Source: Streptomyces sp. Root431 (GTDB lineage Bacteria; Actinomycetota; Actinomycetes; Streptomycetales; Streptomycetaceae). From it: a stretch of 64,000 nucleotides of DNA. Shown one piece after another: positions 17,944-26,176 of this stretch. The position numbers were made by a program, and so were the translations under genes. The stretch covers positions 610,956 to 674,955 of the forward strand of contig NZ_LMEI01000006.1 of assembly GCF_001426585.1 (NCBI RefSeq). The letters run 5' to 3'. The notes beneath the pieces are model-generated. The model was given only the letters and a program-made list of their open reading frames with translations, was not told the origin of the DNA and made no database searches. Each line of letters starts with the position of its first letter. The stretch's first letter is position 1.

Positions 17944-18969
17944 ATGACACGTCCGATCACCCTTTTCACCGGACAATGGGCCGACCTCCCCTTCGAGGAG
18001 GTGTGCCGGCTCGCCGCCGAGTGGGGCTACGACGGCCTCGAAATCGCCTGCTGGGGCGACCACTTCGAGGTCGACAAGGCCCTCGCCGACCCGGAGTACG
18101 TACCGAAGAAGCGCGCGGTGCTCGACCGGTACGGCCTGGGCGTCTGGGCGGTGTCCAACCACCTTGTCGGCCAGGCCGTCTGCGACCACCCGATCGACGT
18201 CCGCCACCGGGCCATCCTGCCCGCACGGCTCTGGGACGACGATCCCGAGCAGGTACGCCGGAACGCGGCCCGCGAGATGGCGGACACGGCCAGGGCCGCG
18301 GCCCTGCTCGGCGTCGACACCGTCGTCGGCTTCACCGGATCGTCGATCTGGCACACGGTCGCGATGTTCCCGCCGGTCCCGGCCGACGCGATCGACGCCG
18401 GATACCGCGACTTCGCCGACCGGTGGCACCCGATCCTCGACGTCTTCGAGGAGCACGGCGTCCGGTTCGCCCTGGAGGTCCACCCGAGCGAGATCGCCTA
18501 CGACCACTGGACCACCCGGCGCACCCTGGACGCGATCGGCCACCGGCCATCGTTCGGTCTCAACTGGGACCCGTCCCACATGATGTGGCAGGACATCGAC
18601 CCTGCCGCCTTCATCCTCGACTTCGCTGACCGCGTCTACCACGTGGACTGCAAGGACACGAAGATCCGCGCCCGCGACGGCCGCAGGGGCCGGCTCTCCT
18701 CGCACCTCCCCTGGGGCGACCCGCGCCGGGCCTGGGACTTCGTCTCCACCGGCCACGGGGACGTGCCGTGGGAGGAGTGCCTCCGTGCGCTGAACACCAT
18801 CGGCTACACGGGCCCCCTCTCCGTCGAATGGGAGGACGCGGGCATGGACCGCCTGACCGGCGCCGCCGAGGCCGTGACCTTCCTCCGCCACCTGTCCCGC
18901 ATCAGCCCCCCGGCCGCCTCTTTCGACGCCGCGTTCGACACGTCCGCCTCAGGAGCCGACCATGAGTGA
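17944..18969 (+). CDS. Sugar phosphate isomerase/epimerase opening the Ebo unit
   Basis: This 341-aa TIM-barrel protein of the xylose-isomerase-like superfamily starts at ATG 17944 with AGGAG about 10 nt upstream. Likely metal ligands are E in [14 protein letters not shown] and H in [10 protein letters not shown] in HVDCKDTKI and E in [11 protein letters not shown]. It is larger than, and clearly distinct from, the epimerase at 13356. Its end overlaps the cyclase gene by 8 bp, so it belongs to the Ebo-type unit. The reaction is unknown. It could supply or isomerise the sugar phosphate used by the cyclase (inference). Confidence 0.88.
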   Translation: MTRPITLFTGQWADLPFEEVCRLAAEWGYDGLEIACWGDHFEVDKALADPEYVPKKRAVLDRYGLGVWAVSNHLVGQAVCDHPIDVRHRAILPARLWDDDPEQVRRNAAREMADTARAAALLGVDTVVGFTGSSIWHTVAMFPPVPADAIDAGYRDFADRWHPILDVFEEHGVRFALEVHPSEIAYDHWTTRRTLDAIGHRPSFGLNWDPSHMMWQDIDPAAFILDFADRVYHVDCKDTKIRARDGRRGRLSSHLPWGDPRRAWDFVSTGHGDVPWEECLRALNTIGYTGPLSVEWEDAGMDRLTGAAEAVTFLRHLSRISPPAASFDAAFDTSASGADHE

Positions 18970-20185
18970 CACCGCGCGTGAAGCCGTGCAGGACGACGCC
19001 CGGGAGGGCACCCCGCAGGACTCCGGGCGGATCGGCGTCTGGCTGGTCGGTGCCCGCGGCTCGGTCGCCACCACGGCCACCGTCGGCGCCGCCGCCGTCT
19101 CCGCCGGGCTCGTCCCCCCGACCGGCATGGTCGCCCAGCTGCCGGAGTTCGCCCGCAGCGGGCTGCCCGCCCTGGACCGCCTCGTCTTCGGCGGACACGA
19201 CGTCACCGAGACCCCGCTCCCGAAGCGGGCCGAGCAGCTGGCCGAGGCCGGGGCGTTCTCGCCGGCCCTGCTCGGCCCCGTCGCCGCCGCCCTGCACGCC
19301 GCCGACGCCGAGATCCGCACGGGCGTACGGAACGAGGCCGGCGGACCGCCGCAGGCCGTGACCGCCGCCGCGCTCGCCGCGGACCTGGCCGCCTTCCGCC
19401 GGAGCCACCGGCTCAGCCAGGTCGTCGTCGTGGACGTCTCCTCCACGGAACCGCCCGTCGTACCCCATCCCGCCCACGAGGACCCCGAAGCACTGGAACA
19501 GGCCCTCGCCACCGGGGGCGACGTCCTGCCGCCCAGCTCCCTCTACGCGTACGCCGCCCTGCGCGCCGGCTGCGCCCACATCGGCTTCACCCCGTCACCC
19601 GGCATGCGGATCCCGGCACTCCGCCGCCTCGCCGAGGACCTCGGCCTGCCGTACGCCGGAAGCGACGCGAAGACCGGCGAGACCCTCGTCCGGACGGCCC
19701 TCGCGCCGATGTTCGCCCACCGGGCCCTGCGCGTACGGTCCTGGTCCGGCACGAACCTGCTGGGCGGCGGCGACGGAGCCACCCTGGCCGACCCGGCGGC
19801 CGCCGCCAGCAAGAACGCCTCCAAGCGCGGCGGGCTCGCCGCCCTCCTGGGCCCGGGCGTCGAAGGGCTCACCCACATCGACTACGTGCCCACCATGGGG
19901 GAGCGGAAGACGGCCTGGGACCACATCGCCTTCGAGGGCTTCCTCGGCGCCTCGATGACGCTCCAGTTCACCTGGGACGGCTGGGACTCGGCCCTCGCCG
20001 CGCCCCTCGTCCTCGACCTCGTCCGGTTCCTCGCCCGCGCCCGGCAGGCGGGCGCCGCCGGACCGCAGGAACAGCTCGGCTTCTTCTTCAAGGACCCCGT
20101 CGGCCCGGAGGGGACCGTCCCCGACCACCGGCTCGTCACCCAGTTCGACCGACTGCGCGACTGGTACGCGGACGGCGCCCGATGA
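18962..20185 (+). CDS. myo-Inositol-1-phosphate-synthase-like sugar phosphate cyclase
   Basis: This 407-aa member of the inositol-3-phosphate synthase family (COG1260) binds NAD+ and cyclises glucose-6-phosphate-like substrates. It has the Rossmann glycine motif [10 protein letters not shown] and the family core [16 protein letters not shown]. It also has [16 protein letters not shown] and a late catalytic-domain segment [18 protein letters not shown]. It resembles a cluster-specific subfamily rather than the short housekeeping mycobacterial-type enzyme. It overlaps both neighbours (8 bp upstream, ATGA downstream). In cyanobacterial Ebo clusters this slot holds the 3-dehydroquinate-synthase-like EboD, another NAD-dependent sugar phosphate cyclase. 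Confidence 0.9.
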   Translation: MSDTAREAVQDDAREGTPQDSGRIGVWLVGARGSVATTATVGAAAVSAGLVPPTGMVAQLPEFARSGLPALDRLVFGGHDVTETPLPKRAEQLAEAGAFSPALLGPVAAALHAADAEIRTGVRNEAGGPPQAVTAAALAADLAAFRRSHRLSQVVVVDVSSTEPPVVPHPAHEDPEALEQALATGGDVLPPSSLYAYAALRAGCAHIGFTPSPGMRIPALRRLAEDLGLPYAGSDAKTGETLVRTALAPMFAHRALRVRSWSGTNLLGGGDGATLADPAAAASKNASKRGGLAALLGPGVEGLTHIDYVPTMGERKTAWDHIAFEGFLGASMTLQFTWDGWDSALAAPLVLDLVRFLARARQAGAAGPQEQLGFFFKDPVGPEGTVPDHRLVTQFDRLRDWYADGAR

Positions 20186-21099
20186 CCGGCCCGCGCGCCC
20201 TCCTCGAACTCGTCAGAGCCCCGGCCGCGCTCACCGTCCCCGGCGACATCCTCGCCGGCGCCGCCGCGGCCGGCCGGCCCCTCCGGGGGAGCACCGCCAG
20301 CCTCGCCGCTGCCTCCGTATGCCTCTACTGGTCCGGCATGGCCCTCAACGACTACGCCGACCGGGACGTGGACGCCAAGGAACGCCCCGGGCGCCCGATT
20401 CCCTCCGGCCGGGTCACTCCCCGTACCGCCCTCGCCGTCGCCACCGCGCTCACCGGAGCCGGCCTCGCCCTCGCGGCGACGGCCGGGGGCCGGCGCGCCC
20501 TCGGCGTCGCCGTCCCGCTCGCCGCCACCGTCTGGGCGTACGACCTGCGCCTGAAGGACACCCCGTACGGCCCCGCCGCCATGGCCGCCGCGCGCGGCCT
20601 CGACGTCCTCATGGGCGCGGGTGCGGGTGCGGGTGCGGGCACCGGCGCTGGCACAGGCACCGGCACAGGAACCGGCGCGTGGCGCCGCGCGCTCCCCGCC
20701 GCCCTGACCGTCGCCGGCCACACGTACGCACTCACCACCGTGAGCCGCAAGGAGGTCGAGGGCGCCACCGCGTCGCTCCCCGCGGCCGCCCTCGCCACCT
20801 CCGTGGCCCTGAGCCTCACCACGGCCGCCTCCACCCCGGCCGGCACGGGCCGCGCCCGCCGCGCCACCACCACCGCGCTGCTCGGCGGCTACCTCGCCGC
20901 CGCCGGCCCCGCCCAGCTCCAGGCGGTCGCCCGCCCGGACGCCGCCCGCCTCCAGCGCGTCGTCGCCGCCGGCATCCACGCCCTCGTCCCGCTCCAGGCG
21001 GCACTGGCCGCACGCCACGGCTCCCCACGAGCCGTCCTGCCGCTCCTGGCCGCCTACCCCCTCGCCCGCCGGCTCTCCCGGAAGGTCTCCCCGACATGA
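20182..21099 (+). CDS. eboC: UbiA-like prenyltransferase, EboC family
   Basis: This 305-aa polytopic membrane protein of the UbiA superfamily has a first Asp motif NDYADRDVDAKERPGRPIPS (NDxxDxxxD) and a second region YDLRLKDTPYG. SRKEVEG lies in a later loop. UbiA enzymes join polyprenyl diphosphates to aromatic or polar acceptors in the membrane. The family matches the EboC/SCO3242-type prenyltransferases as I know them. The loop at about residues 145-166 is a Gly/Ala/Thr run encoded by a GCGGGT-like microsatellite. ATGA overlaps on both sides give strict translational coupling. Confidence 0.88.
   Translation: MTGPRALLELVRAPAALTVPGDILAGAAAAGRPLRGSTASLAAASVCLYWSGMALNDYADRDVDAKERPGRPIPSGRVTPRTALAVATALTGAGLALAATAGGRRALGVAVPLAATVWAYDLRLKDTPYGPAAMAAARGLDVLMGAGAGAGAGTGAGTGTGTGTGAWRRALPAALTVAGHTYALTTVSRKEVEGATASLPAAALATSVALSLTTAASTPAGTGRARRATTTALLGGYLAAAGPAQLQAVARPDAARLQRVVAAGIHALVPLQAALAARHGSPRAVLPLLAAYPLARRLSRKVSPT
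20614..20679 (+). repeat. Gly-Ala/Gly-Thr hexanucleotide repeat inside eboC
   Basis: Runs of GGTGCG followed by GGCACC/GGCACA units encode alternating Gly-Ala then Gly-Thr. It lies in a loop after the second Asp motif, and unit changes would not shift the frame. Confidence 0.85.
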
Positions 21100-22508
21100 C
21101 CGCGCTGCGCTTCGGCTACGGCACCAACGGCCTCGCCAACCACCGCCTCGACGAGGCCCTGGAGGTCATCGCCGGACTGGGCTACTCGGGAGTCGCGCTC
21201 ACCCTGGACCACGCCCACCTCGACCCGTACGACCCCGGCCTGCCCCAACGCCTCGCCCACACGCGCCGCAAGCTCGCCGCCCTCGGCCTCGGCGTCGTCG
21301 TGGAGACGGGGGCCCGCTACCTCCTCGACCCCTGGCACAAACACGCCCCCACCCTCCTCGACCCCGACCCCGCGCGCCGCGCCCACCGCCTCGACTTCCT
21401 CACCAGGGCCGTGCGGATCGCCGCCGAGCTCGACGCCGACGCCGTGTCGCTGTGGAGCGGCGTCCTCGGCCCCGACACCCCGCACGACCACGCCTGGGAC
21501 CTGCTCGCCGACGGCTGCGCCGACCTCGTGGAGACCGCCCGCGCCGCCGGCGTACGGCTCGGCTTCGAACCCGAACCCGGCATGCTCGTCTCCGACCTGG
21601 CCGGGTACGAGCGCCTGCGGCACACCCTCGGCGACCCGGAGACCTTCGGCCTCACCCTGGACATCGGGCACTGCCAGTGCCTGGAGGCGGAGACCCCGGC
21701 CCAATGCGTCCGACGGGCCGCGCCCTGGCTGGTCAACGTCCAGATCGAGGACATGCGCCGGGGCGTCCACGACCACCTCGAATTCGGCGAGGGAGACGTG
21801 GACTTCCCGGCCGTCCTCGACGCACTGACCGAGATCGGATACCAGGGAATCGTCGGCGTCGAACTGCCCCGCCACAGCCACAGCGGCCCGCAGACCGCCC
21901 TCCGCTCCCTGAACGCACTGCGCGCCGCCTCCACCCCGCCCTGGACGAGCAAGGCACTCGACCGGCTCCGCTCCGACCCCGCCGCGATCACCACCCTGTT
22001 CCCGGTCGCCGCACGCGGCGGCGCACCCGTCCCCGGCGACGCCACCCGCACCCGACTGCTCCGGACCCTCCCCGCGCGCAACGCTGAACTGGGCGCGATC
22101 CTCACGGAGTTGTACGCATCCGGGGACGCCGCCGAACGGCTCGCCGTGCTCCGCGCCCTCCCCGTCCTCGACGCGGCCGGACACCTCGGCCCCCATGCCA
22201 CGCCCCTGATCGAGGACGCCCTGCGCACCAACGACGCCCGGCTCGTCACGGCCGCCGTCGGACCGTACGCCGCCCGCCACCTGGGTCAGGGCCAGTGGCG
22301 CCAGGCCGTCCTCAAGTGCGTCTTCCTCGGCGTCCCCCTCGACGCCGTGGCCGGCCTCGACCGGCGCGGCGACCCCGAACTCACCCGCATGCTGGCGGAC
22401 TTCGCCGAGGAACGCACCGCCGCGGGAAGAGCCGTACCCGACGACGTACGCGAACGGCTCGACGCGCCGCCCACCCCCGACGCCCTGCCGGCCGACGCCC
22501 GAGCCTGA
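21096..22508 (+). CDS. eboA: TIM-barrel isomerase fused to an EboA domain
   Basis: This 470-aa protein has an N-terminal xylose-isomerase/AP-endonuclease-2-like barrel at residues 1 to about 275. Putative metal ligands are in GFEPEPGML, LDIGHCQCLEAE, DHLEFGEGDVDFP and GVELPRHSHS. The C-terminal region, about 330-470, is helical and matches EboA (RNAELGAILTELYAS; AAERLAVLRALP; WRQAVLKCVFLGVPL). EboA is a stand-alone protein of unknown function in cyanobacteria, so here it is fused to an EboE-like barrel. The ATG at 21096 overlaps the eboC stop. The junction suggests that the two parts act on the same molecule. Confidence 0.88.
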   Translation: MTALRFGYGTNGLANHRLDEALEVIAGLGYSGVALTLDHAHLDPYDPGLPQRLAHTRRKLAALGLGVVVETGARYLLDPWHKHAPTLLDPDPARRAHRLDFLTRAVRIAAELDADAVSLWSGVLGPDTPHDHAWDLLADGCADLVETARAAGVRLGFEPEPGMLVSDLAGYERLRHTLGDPETFGLTLDIGHCQCLEAETPAQCVRRAAPWLVNVQIEDMRRGVHDHLEFGEGDVDFPAVLDALTEIGYQGIVGVELPRHSHSGPQTALRSLNALRAASTPPWTSKALDRLRSDPAAITTLFPVAARGGAPVPGDATRTRLLRTLPARNAELGAILTELYASGDAAERLAVLRALPVLDAAGHLGPHATPLIEDALRTNDARLVTAAVGPYAARHLGQGQWRQAVLKCVFLGVPLDAVAGLDRRGDPELTRMLADFAEERTAAGRAVPDDVRERLDAPPTPDALPADARA

Positions 22509-22528
22509 CCCGCCCGAAAGGAGAAGCC

Positions 22529-23395
22529 ATGCGCATCTTCGACCCGCACATCCACATGAGCTCCCGCACCACGGACGACTACCGGGCGATGCACACGGCC
22601 GGCGTACGGGCCGTCGTGGAACCCGCCTTCTGGCTCGGCCAGCCGCGCACCTCGGCCGCCAGCTTCCGCGACTACTTCGACGCCCTGCTCGGCTGGGAGC
22701 CGTACCGCGCCGCCCAGTACGGCATCCGGCACTTCTGCGCGCTGGCCCTCAACCCCAAGGAGGCCAACGACCCCCGCTGCGTACCGATCCTCGACGACCT
22801 GCCCCGCTACCTGCTCAAGGACAACGTCGTCGCCGTCGGCGAGATCGGCTTCGACTCGATGACCGACGCCGAGGAGCACGCCTTCACCGTCCAGCTCGCC
22901 CTCGCCGACACCCACGGCCTCCCGGCCCTCGTCCACACCCCGCACCGCGACAAGGCCGTCGGCACCTCCCGCACGCTGGAGCTCGTACGGGCCTCCGGCA
23001 TCGCCCCCGGCAGGGTCCTGATCGACCATCTCAACGAGGTGACCGTGCCGCTCGTCGCCGACTCCGGCTGCTGGATGGGCTTCTCGATCTACCCCGACAC
23101 CAAGATGGACCCCGACCGGATGGTCCGCATCCTCCAGGAGTACGGAACCTCCCGGATGCTCGTCAACTCGGCCGCCGACTGGGGCCACAGCGACCCGCTG
23201 CGCACGGCGGCCACCGCCTTCGCGATGCGCTCGGCAGGCTTCACCGACGAGGACGTCGAACAGGTCCTCTGGCACAACCCGGTGGCCTTCTACGCCCAGA
23301 GCGGTCGCTTCGACCTCGAAGCCGACGACGAGGCGGCCCGCCCGTCCGACGCCACGGACTTCGCCGGCAACTCCGTCCGCAGGGGCGGAAGCTGA
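22529..23395 (+). CDS. eboB: TatD-family metal-dependent hydrolase, EboB
   Basis: This 288-aa TIM-barrel hydrolase starts at ATG 22529 behind AAAGGAG. It has the metal motif DPHIHMSSRTTDDY at the N-terminus, GEIGFDS, PALVHTPHRD, and VLIDHLNEVT. VEPAFWLGQPRT and FCALALNPKEAND are hallmarks of the EboB subfamily rather than of TatD nucleases. The stop and the next start overlap as TGATG. The substrate is unknown. Confidence 0.9.
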   Translation: MRIFDPHIHMSSRTTDDYRAMHTAGVRAVVEPAFWLGQPRTSAASFRDYFDALLGWEPYRAAQYGIRHFCALALNPKEANDPRCVPILDDLPRYLLKDNVVAVGEIGFDSMTDAEEHAFTVQLALADTHGLPALVHTPHRDKAVGTSRTLELVRASGIAPGRVLIDHLNEVTVPLVADSGCWMGFSIYPDTKMDPDRMVRILQEYGTSRMLVNSAADWGHSDPLRTAATAFAMRSAGFTDEDVEQVLWHNPVAFYAQSGRFDLEADDEAARPSDATDFAGNSVRRGGS

Positions 23396-24648
23396 TGCGC
23401 CTGCGCCACCGCGGCGGCGACCTCGTCCACCTCGCCTACTGCACCAACGTGCACCCGGCCGAGGACCTGCACGGGATCCTGGCCCAGCTCGACACCTACG
23501 CCGTCGCCGTACGGGACCACCTGGGCGCGGACCGGCTCGGCATCGGCCTCTGGCTCGCCCACCGCGTCGCCGCCGGCCTGGCGGCCGACCCGGACGCGAC
23601 CCTCCGGCTGCGCGCCGAACTCACCCGGCGCGGCCTGGAGGTCGTCACCCTCAACGGCTTCCCGTACGAGGGCTTCCACCAGCCGGTGGTCAAACACGCC
23701 GTCTACCGTCCCGACTGGTCGGAGCGGGCCCGCCCGGAGCACACGGCGAACCTCGCGCGGGTCCTCGCCCTGCTGCTGCCCGACGACGTCACCACCGGCA
23801 GCGTCTCCACGCTCCCGTTCGGCTGGCGCACCGGCTGGACCGGGGAACACCAGGACCGGGCCCGACGGCACGTGGACGCACTCGGCCGCGAGCTCGCCGA
23901 GCTCCGCCACAGGACGGGCCGCACGATCAGGATCGCCTTCGAACCGGAACCGGGGTGCGTCGTCGAGACGACCGCACAGGCCGTCCGCCACCTCCAGGGC
24001 ATGGACCAGGGCCACTTCGGCCTCTGCCTGGACGTCTGCCACCTCGCCGTCGCCTTCGAGGACCCCCGTCAGGCCCTGGCGCGGCTCGCGCGGGCAGGCA
24101 TCGAGGTGGTCAAGGCGCAGGTCTCCTGCGCCCTGCACGCGGAGACACCCGCCGACCCCGAGGTACGCCGGGCCCTCGGCGCCTTCGACGAGCCCCGGTT
24201 CCTCCACCAGACCCGCAGGGCGGGCACCCCGGCCCCAGGCGTCGACGACCTGCCCGAGGCGCTGGGCGGCGCGGGGGATCTGAGCGGTGCGGAGGCGGCC
24301 CTGAGCGGTGCGGAGGCCCTGAACAGGGACGCGCCGTGGCGCTCCCACTTCCACATCCCCGTGCACGCCGATCCCGCGCCTCCGCTGACCAGCACCCGGC
24401 CGGTGCTCCGGGAGACCCTGGCCGCCCTGCTCACGCCCGACCGGCCGCGTACCACGCACCTCGAAGTGGAGACGTACACCTGGTCCGTGCTGCCCGAGCC
24501 GCCGCGCGACGAGAAGGAGCTGGCGGCGGGCATCGCCGCCGAACTCGACTGGACGAGAAGGGAACTCCTCGCACTGGGCCTCACCGAACCGACCACAGAG
24601 GCCTCGTCCCCGGCCCCGACCCCGCACCCGATCAGGAGCTCGTCATGA
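23395..24648 (+). CDS. eboE: EboE-family xylose-isomerase-like protein
   Basis: This 417-aa protein matches EboE, a TIM-barrel protein named as a metabolite-traffic factor. It shows HLAYCTNVHPAEDLHGI near the N-terminus, VVTLNGFPYEGFHQ, IAFEPEPGCVVET, FGLCLDVCHLAV and HLEVETYTWSVLP. The expected Glu/Asp/His metal ligands of the isomerase fold are present (EPEPG, DVCH, VHAD). A 21-bp tandem duplication at 24280-24321 repeats LSGAEA in a loop. The start overlaps eboB (TGATG) and the end overlaps eboF (ATGA). Confidence 0.9.
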   Translation: MRLRHRGGDLVHLAYCTNVHPAEDLHGILAQLDTYAVAVRDHLGADRLGIGLWLAHRVAAGLAADPDATLRLRAELTRRGLEVVTLNGFPYEGFHQPVVKHAVYRPDWSERARPEHTANLARVLALLLPDDVTTGSVSTLPFGWRTGWTGEHQDRARRHVDALGRELAELRHRTGRTIRIAFEPEPGCVVETTAQAVRHLQGMDQGHFGLCLDVCHLAVAFEDPRQALARLARAGIEVVKAQVSCALHAETPADPEVRRALGAFDEPRFLHQTRRAGTPAPGVDDLPEALGGAGDLSGAEAALSGAEALNRDAPWRSHFHIPVHADPAPPLTSTRPVLRETLAALLTPDRPRTTHLEVETYTWSVLPEPPRDEKELAAGIAAELDWTRRELLALGLTEPTTEASSPAPTPHPIRSSS

Positions 24649-26018
24649 GTGTCGTCGTCCTCGATGTCGTCGGGCTCACCCCGCGCACCCTCGCCCACAT
24701 GCCCCGCCTCCGCGCCGTCGCCGACACCGGCTTCACCGCACGGCTGGACACGGTCCTCCCCGCGGTCACCTGCTCGGTCCAGTCGACCTTCCTGACCGGA
24801 GAACCGCCCACCGGGCACGGCATCGTCGGCAACGGCTGGTACGACCGCGACATGGGCGAAGTGGCCTTCTGGCGCCAGCACAACCGGCTCGTCGGCGGCG
24901 AGAAGGTCTGGCAGACCGCGCGCCGCACCCACCCCGGCCTCACCGTGGCGAACATCTGCTGGTGGTACGCGATGGGCGCCGACGTCGACATCACCGTCAC
25001 CCCCCGCCCCGTCTACCACTACGACGGCCGCAAGTCCCCCGACTGCTACACCCGCCCGCCCGAACTGCGCGACGAACTCACCGCGGAACTGGGCACCTTC
25101 CCCCTCTTCCACTACTGGGGACCCAAGGCGGGCCTCGCGTCCTCGCGCTGGATCATCGACGCCGCCCGCCGCGTCCTCGACCGGCACGACCCGGACCTGA
25201 CCCTCGTCTACGTACCGCACCTCGACTACGACCTCCAGCGGTACGGCCCCGAGTCGCCCCGGGCCCGCGAGGCCGCCCGGGAGCTCGACGCGGCCCTGGC
25301 CCCCCTGCTCACCGAGACGCTCGCCCGGGGAGCCACGATCGTCGCGCTCTCCGAGTACGGCATCACCCAGGTCAGCCGCCCCGTCGACATCAACCGCGCC
25401 CTGCGCCGGGCCGGCCTCCTGAACGTCCACCGCCAGCAGGGCATGGAGTACCTGGACCCGTGGACTTCGCGCGCCTTCGCCGTCGCCGACCACCAGATCG
25501 CCCACGTCTACGTGGCCGACCCGGGGGACGTGCCGCGCGTCCGGGAGGTGCTCCGGGAGCTCGACGGCGTCGAGGAGGTCCTGGACCGAGAGGCCCAGGC
25601 CAAGCACGGCCTCGACCACGCCCGCTCCGGCGAGCTGGTCGCCGTCGCCGCGGCCGACAGCTGGTTCACGTACTACTACTGGCTGGACGACGCCCACGCC
25701 CCCGACTTCGCCCGGGGCGTGGAGATCCACCGCAAGCCCGGCTACGACCCCGCCGAGCTGTTCTTCGACCCCGCCGACCCTCTGGTGATGGCGCGGGCCG
25801 CGGTCTCCCTGGCCAAGCTGAAGCTCGGCATCCGCGGCACCATGTCCGTCGTCCCGACGGACCCGTCCTGCGTGCGCGGCAGCCACGGCCGCCTCCCCGA
25901 CGACCCCGCCGACGCGCCCGTACTGCTCTGCTCCGCACCCGAACCCGCGCGCGAGCGCTATCGCGCCACCGAGGTCAAGGAGTTGCTCCTCTCCTGCCTG
26001 GCCGACACCACGAGGTGA
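24645..26018 (+). CDS. eboF: Alkaline-phosphatase-superfamily nucleotide pyrophosphatase, EboF-like
   Basis: This 457-aa phosphodiesterase/nucleotide-pyrophosphatase fold protein has VVVLDVVGLT, where D is a first metal ligand. Nucleophile candidate Thr lies in LPAVTCSVQSTFLTG, in the context GHGIVGNGWYDRD. Further metal residues are in YVPHLDYDLQRYG and in the C-terminal FARGVEIHRKPGYDP segment. No signal peptide is visible, so it acts in the cytoplasm or needs another route. AGGAG precedes the ATG, which overlaps eboE by 4 bp. It is the last gene of the unit and is followed by a hairpin. Confidence 0.88.
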   Translation: MSVVVLDVVGLTPRTLAHMPRLRAVADTGFTARLDTVLPAVTCSVQSTFLTGEPPTGHGIVGNGWYDRDMGEVAFWRQHNRLVGGEKVWQTARRTHPGLTVANICWWYAMGADVDITVTPRPVYHYDGRKSPDCYTRPPELRDELTAELGTFPLFHYWGPKAGLASSRWIIDAARRVLDRHDPDLTLVYVPHLDYDLQRYGPESPRAREAARELDAALAPLLTETLARGATIVALSEYGITQVSRPVDINRALRRAGLLNVHRQQGMEYLDPWTSRAFAVADHQIAHVYVADPGDVPRVREVLRELDGVEEVLDREAQAKHGLDHARSGELVAVAAADSWFTYYYWLDDAHAPDFARGVEIHRKPGYDPAELFFDPADPLVMARAAVSLAKLKLGIRGTMSVVPTDPSCVRGSHGRLPDDPADAPVLLCSAPEPARERYRATEVKELLLSCLADTTR

Positions 26019-26027
26019 CCTCAAGGA

Positions 26028-26067
26028 AGCGGGCGTCAACCTGCCGACGATCAGGGTGACGCCCGCT
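26028..26067 (+). terminator. Terminator of the Ebo unit
   Basis: A perfect 11-bp inverted repeat (AGCGGGCGTCA / TGACGCCCGCT) has an 18-nt loop and starts 9 bp after the eboF stop. It separates the cluster from the P450. Confidence 0.8.
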
Positions 26068-26176
26068 GACCTGCCGCTCTCCGCTCCGGACGCTTGCCAT
26101 CCGGCAAAGGTGCGCTAGGTACGACTCGGTTGGATTTCCCGACCGTCGGACCGATCAAGAGGAGCCGTAGCGCGTC

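Noticed and set aside
14240..17950. Long open frame on the minus strand opposite the ThuA/dehydrogenase gene
   Set aside because: It is antisense to a gene with clear domains. Long antisense frames are normal in very GC-rich coding DNA, and the translation is low-complexity Gly/Val/Arg.
17944..26018. Simple myo-inositol catabolic (iol) operon
   Set aside because: It lacks iolC/D/E-type genes. UbiA-like, EboA, EboB, EboE and phosphodiesterase families fit biosynthesis better.
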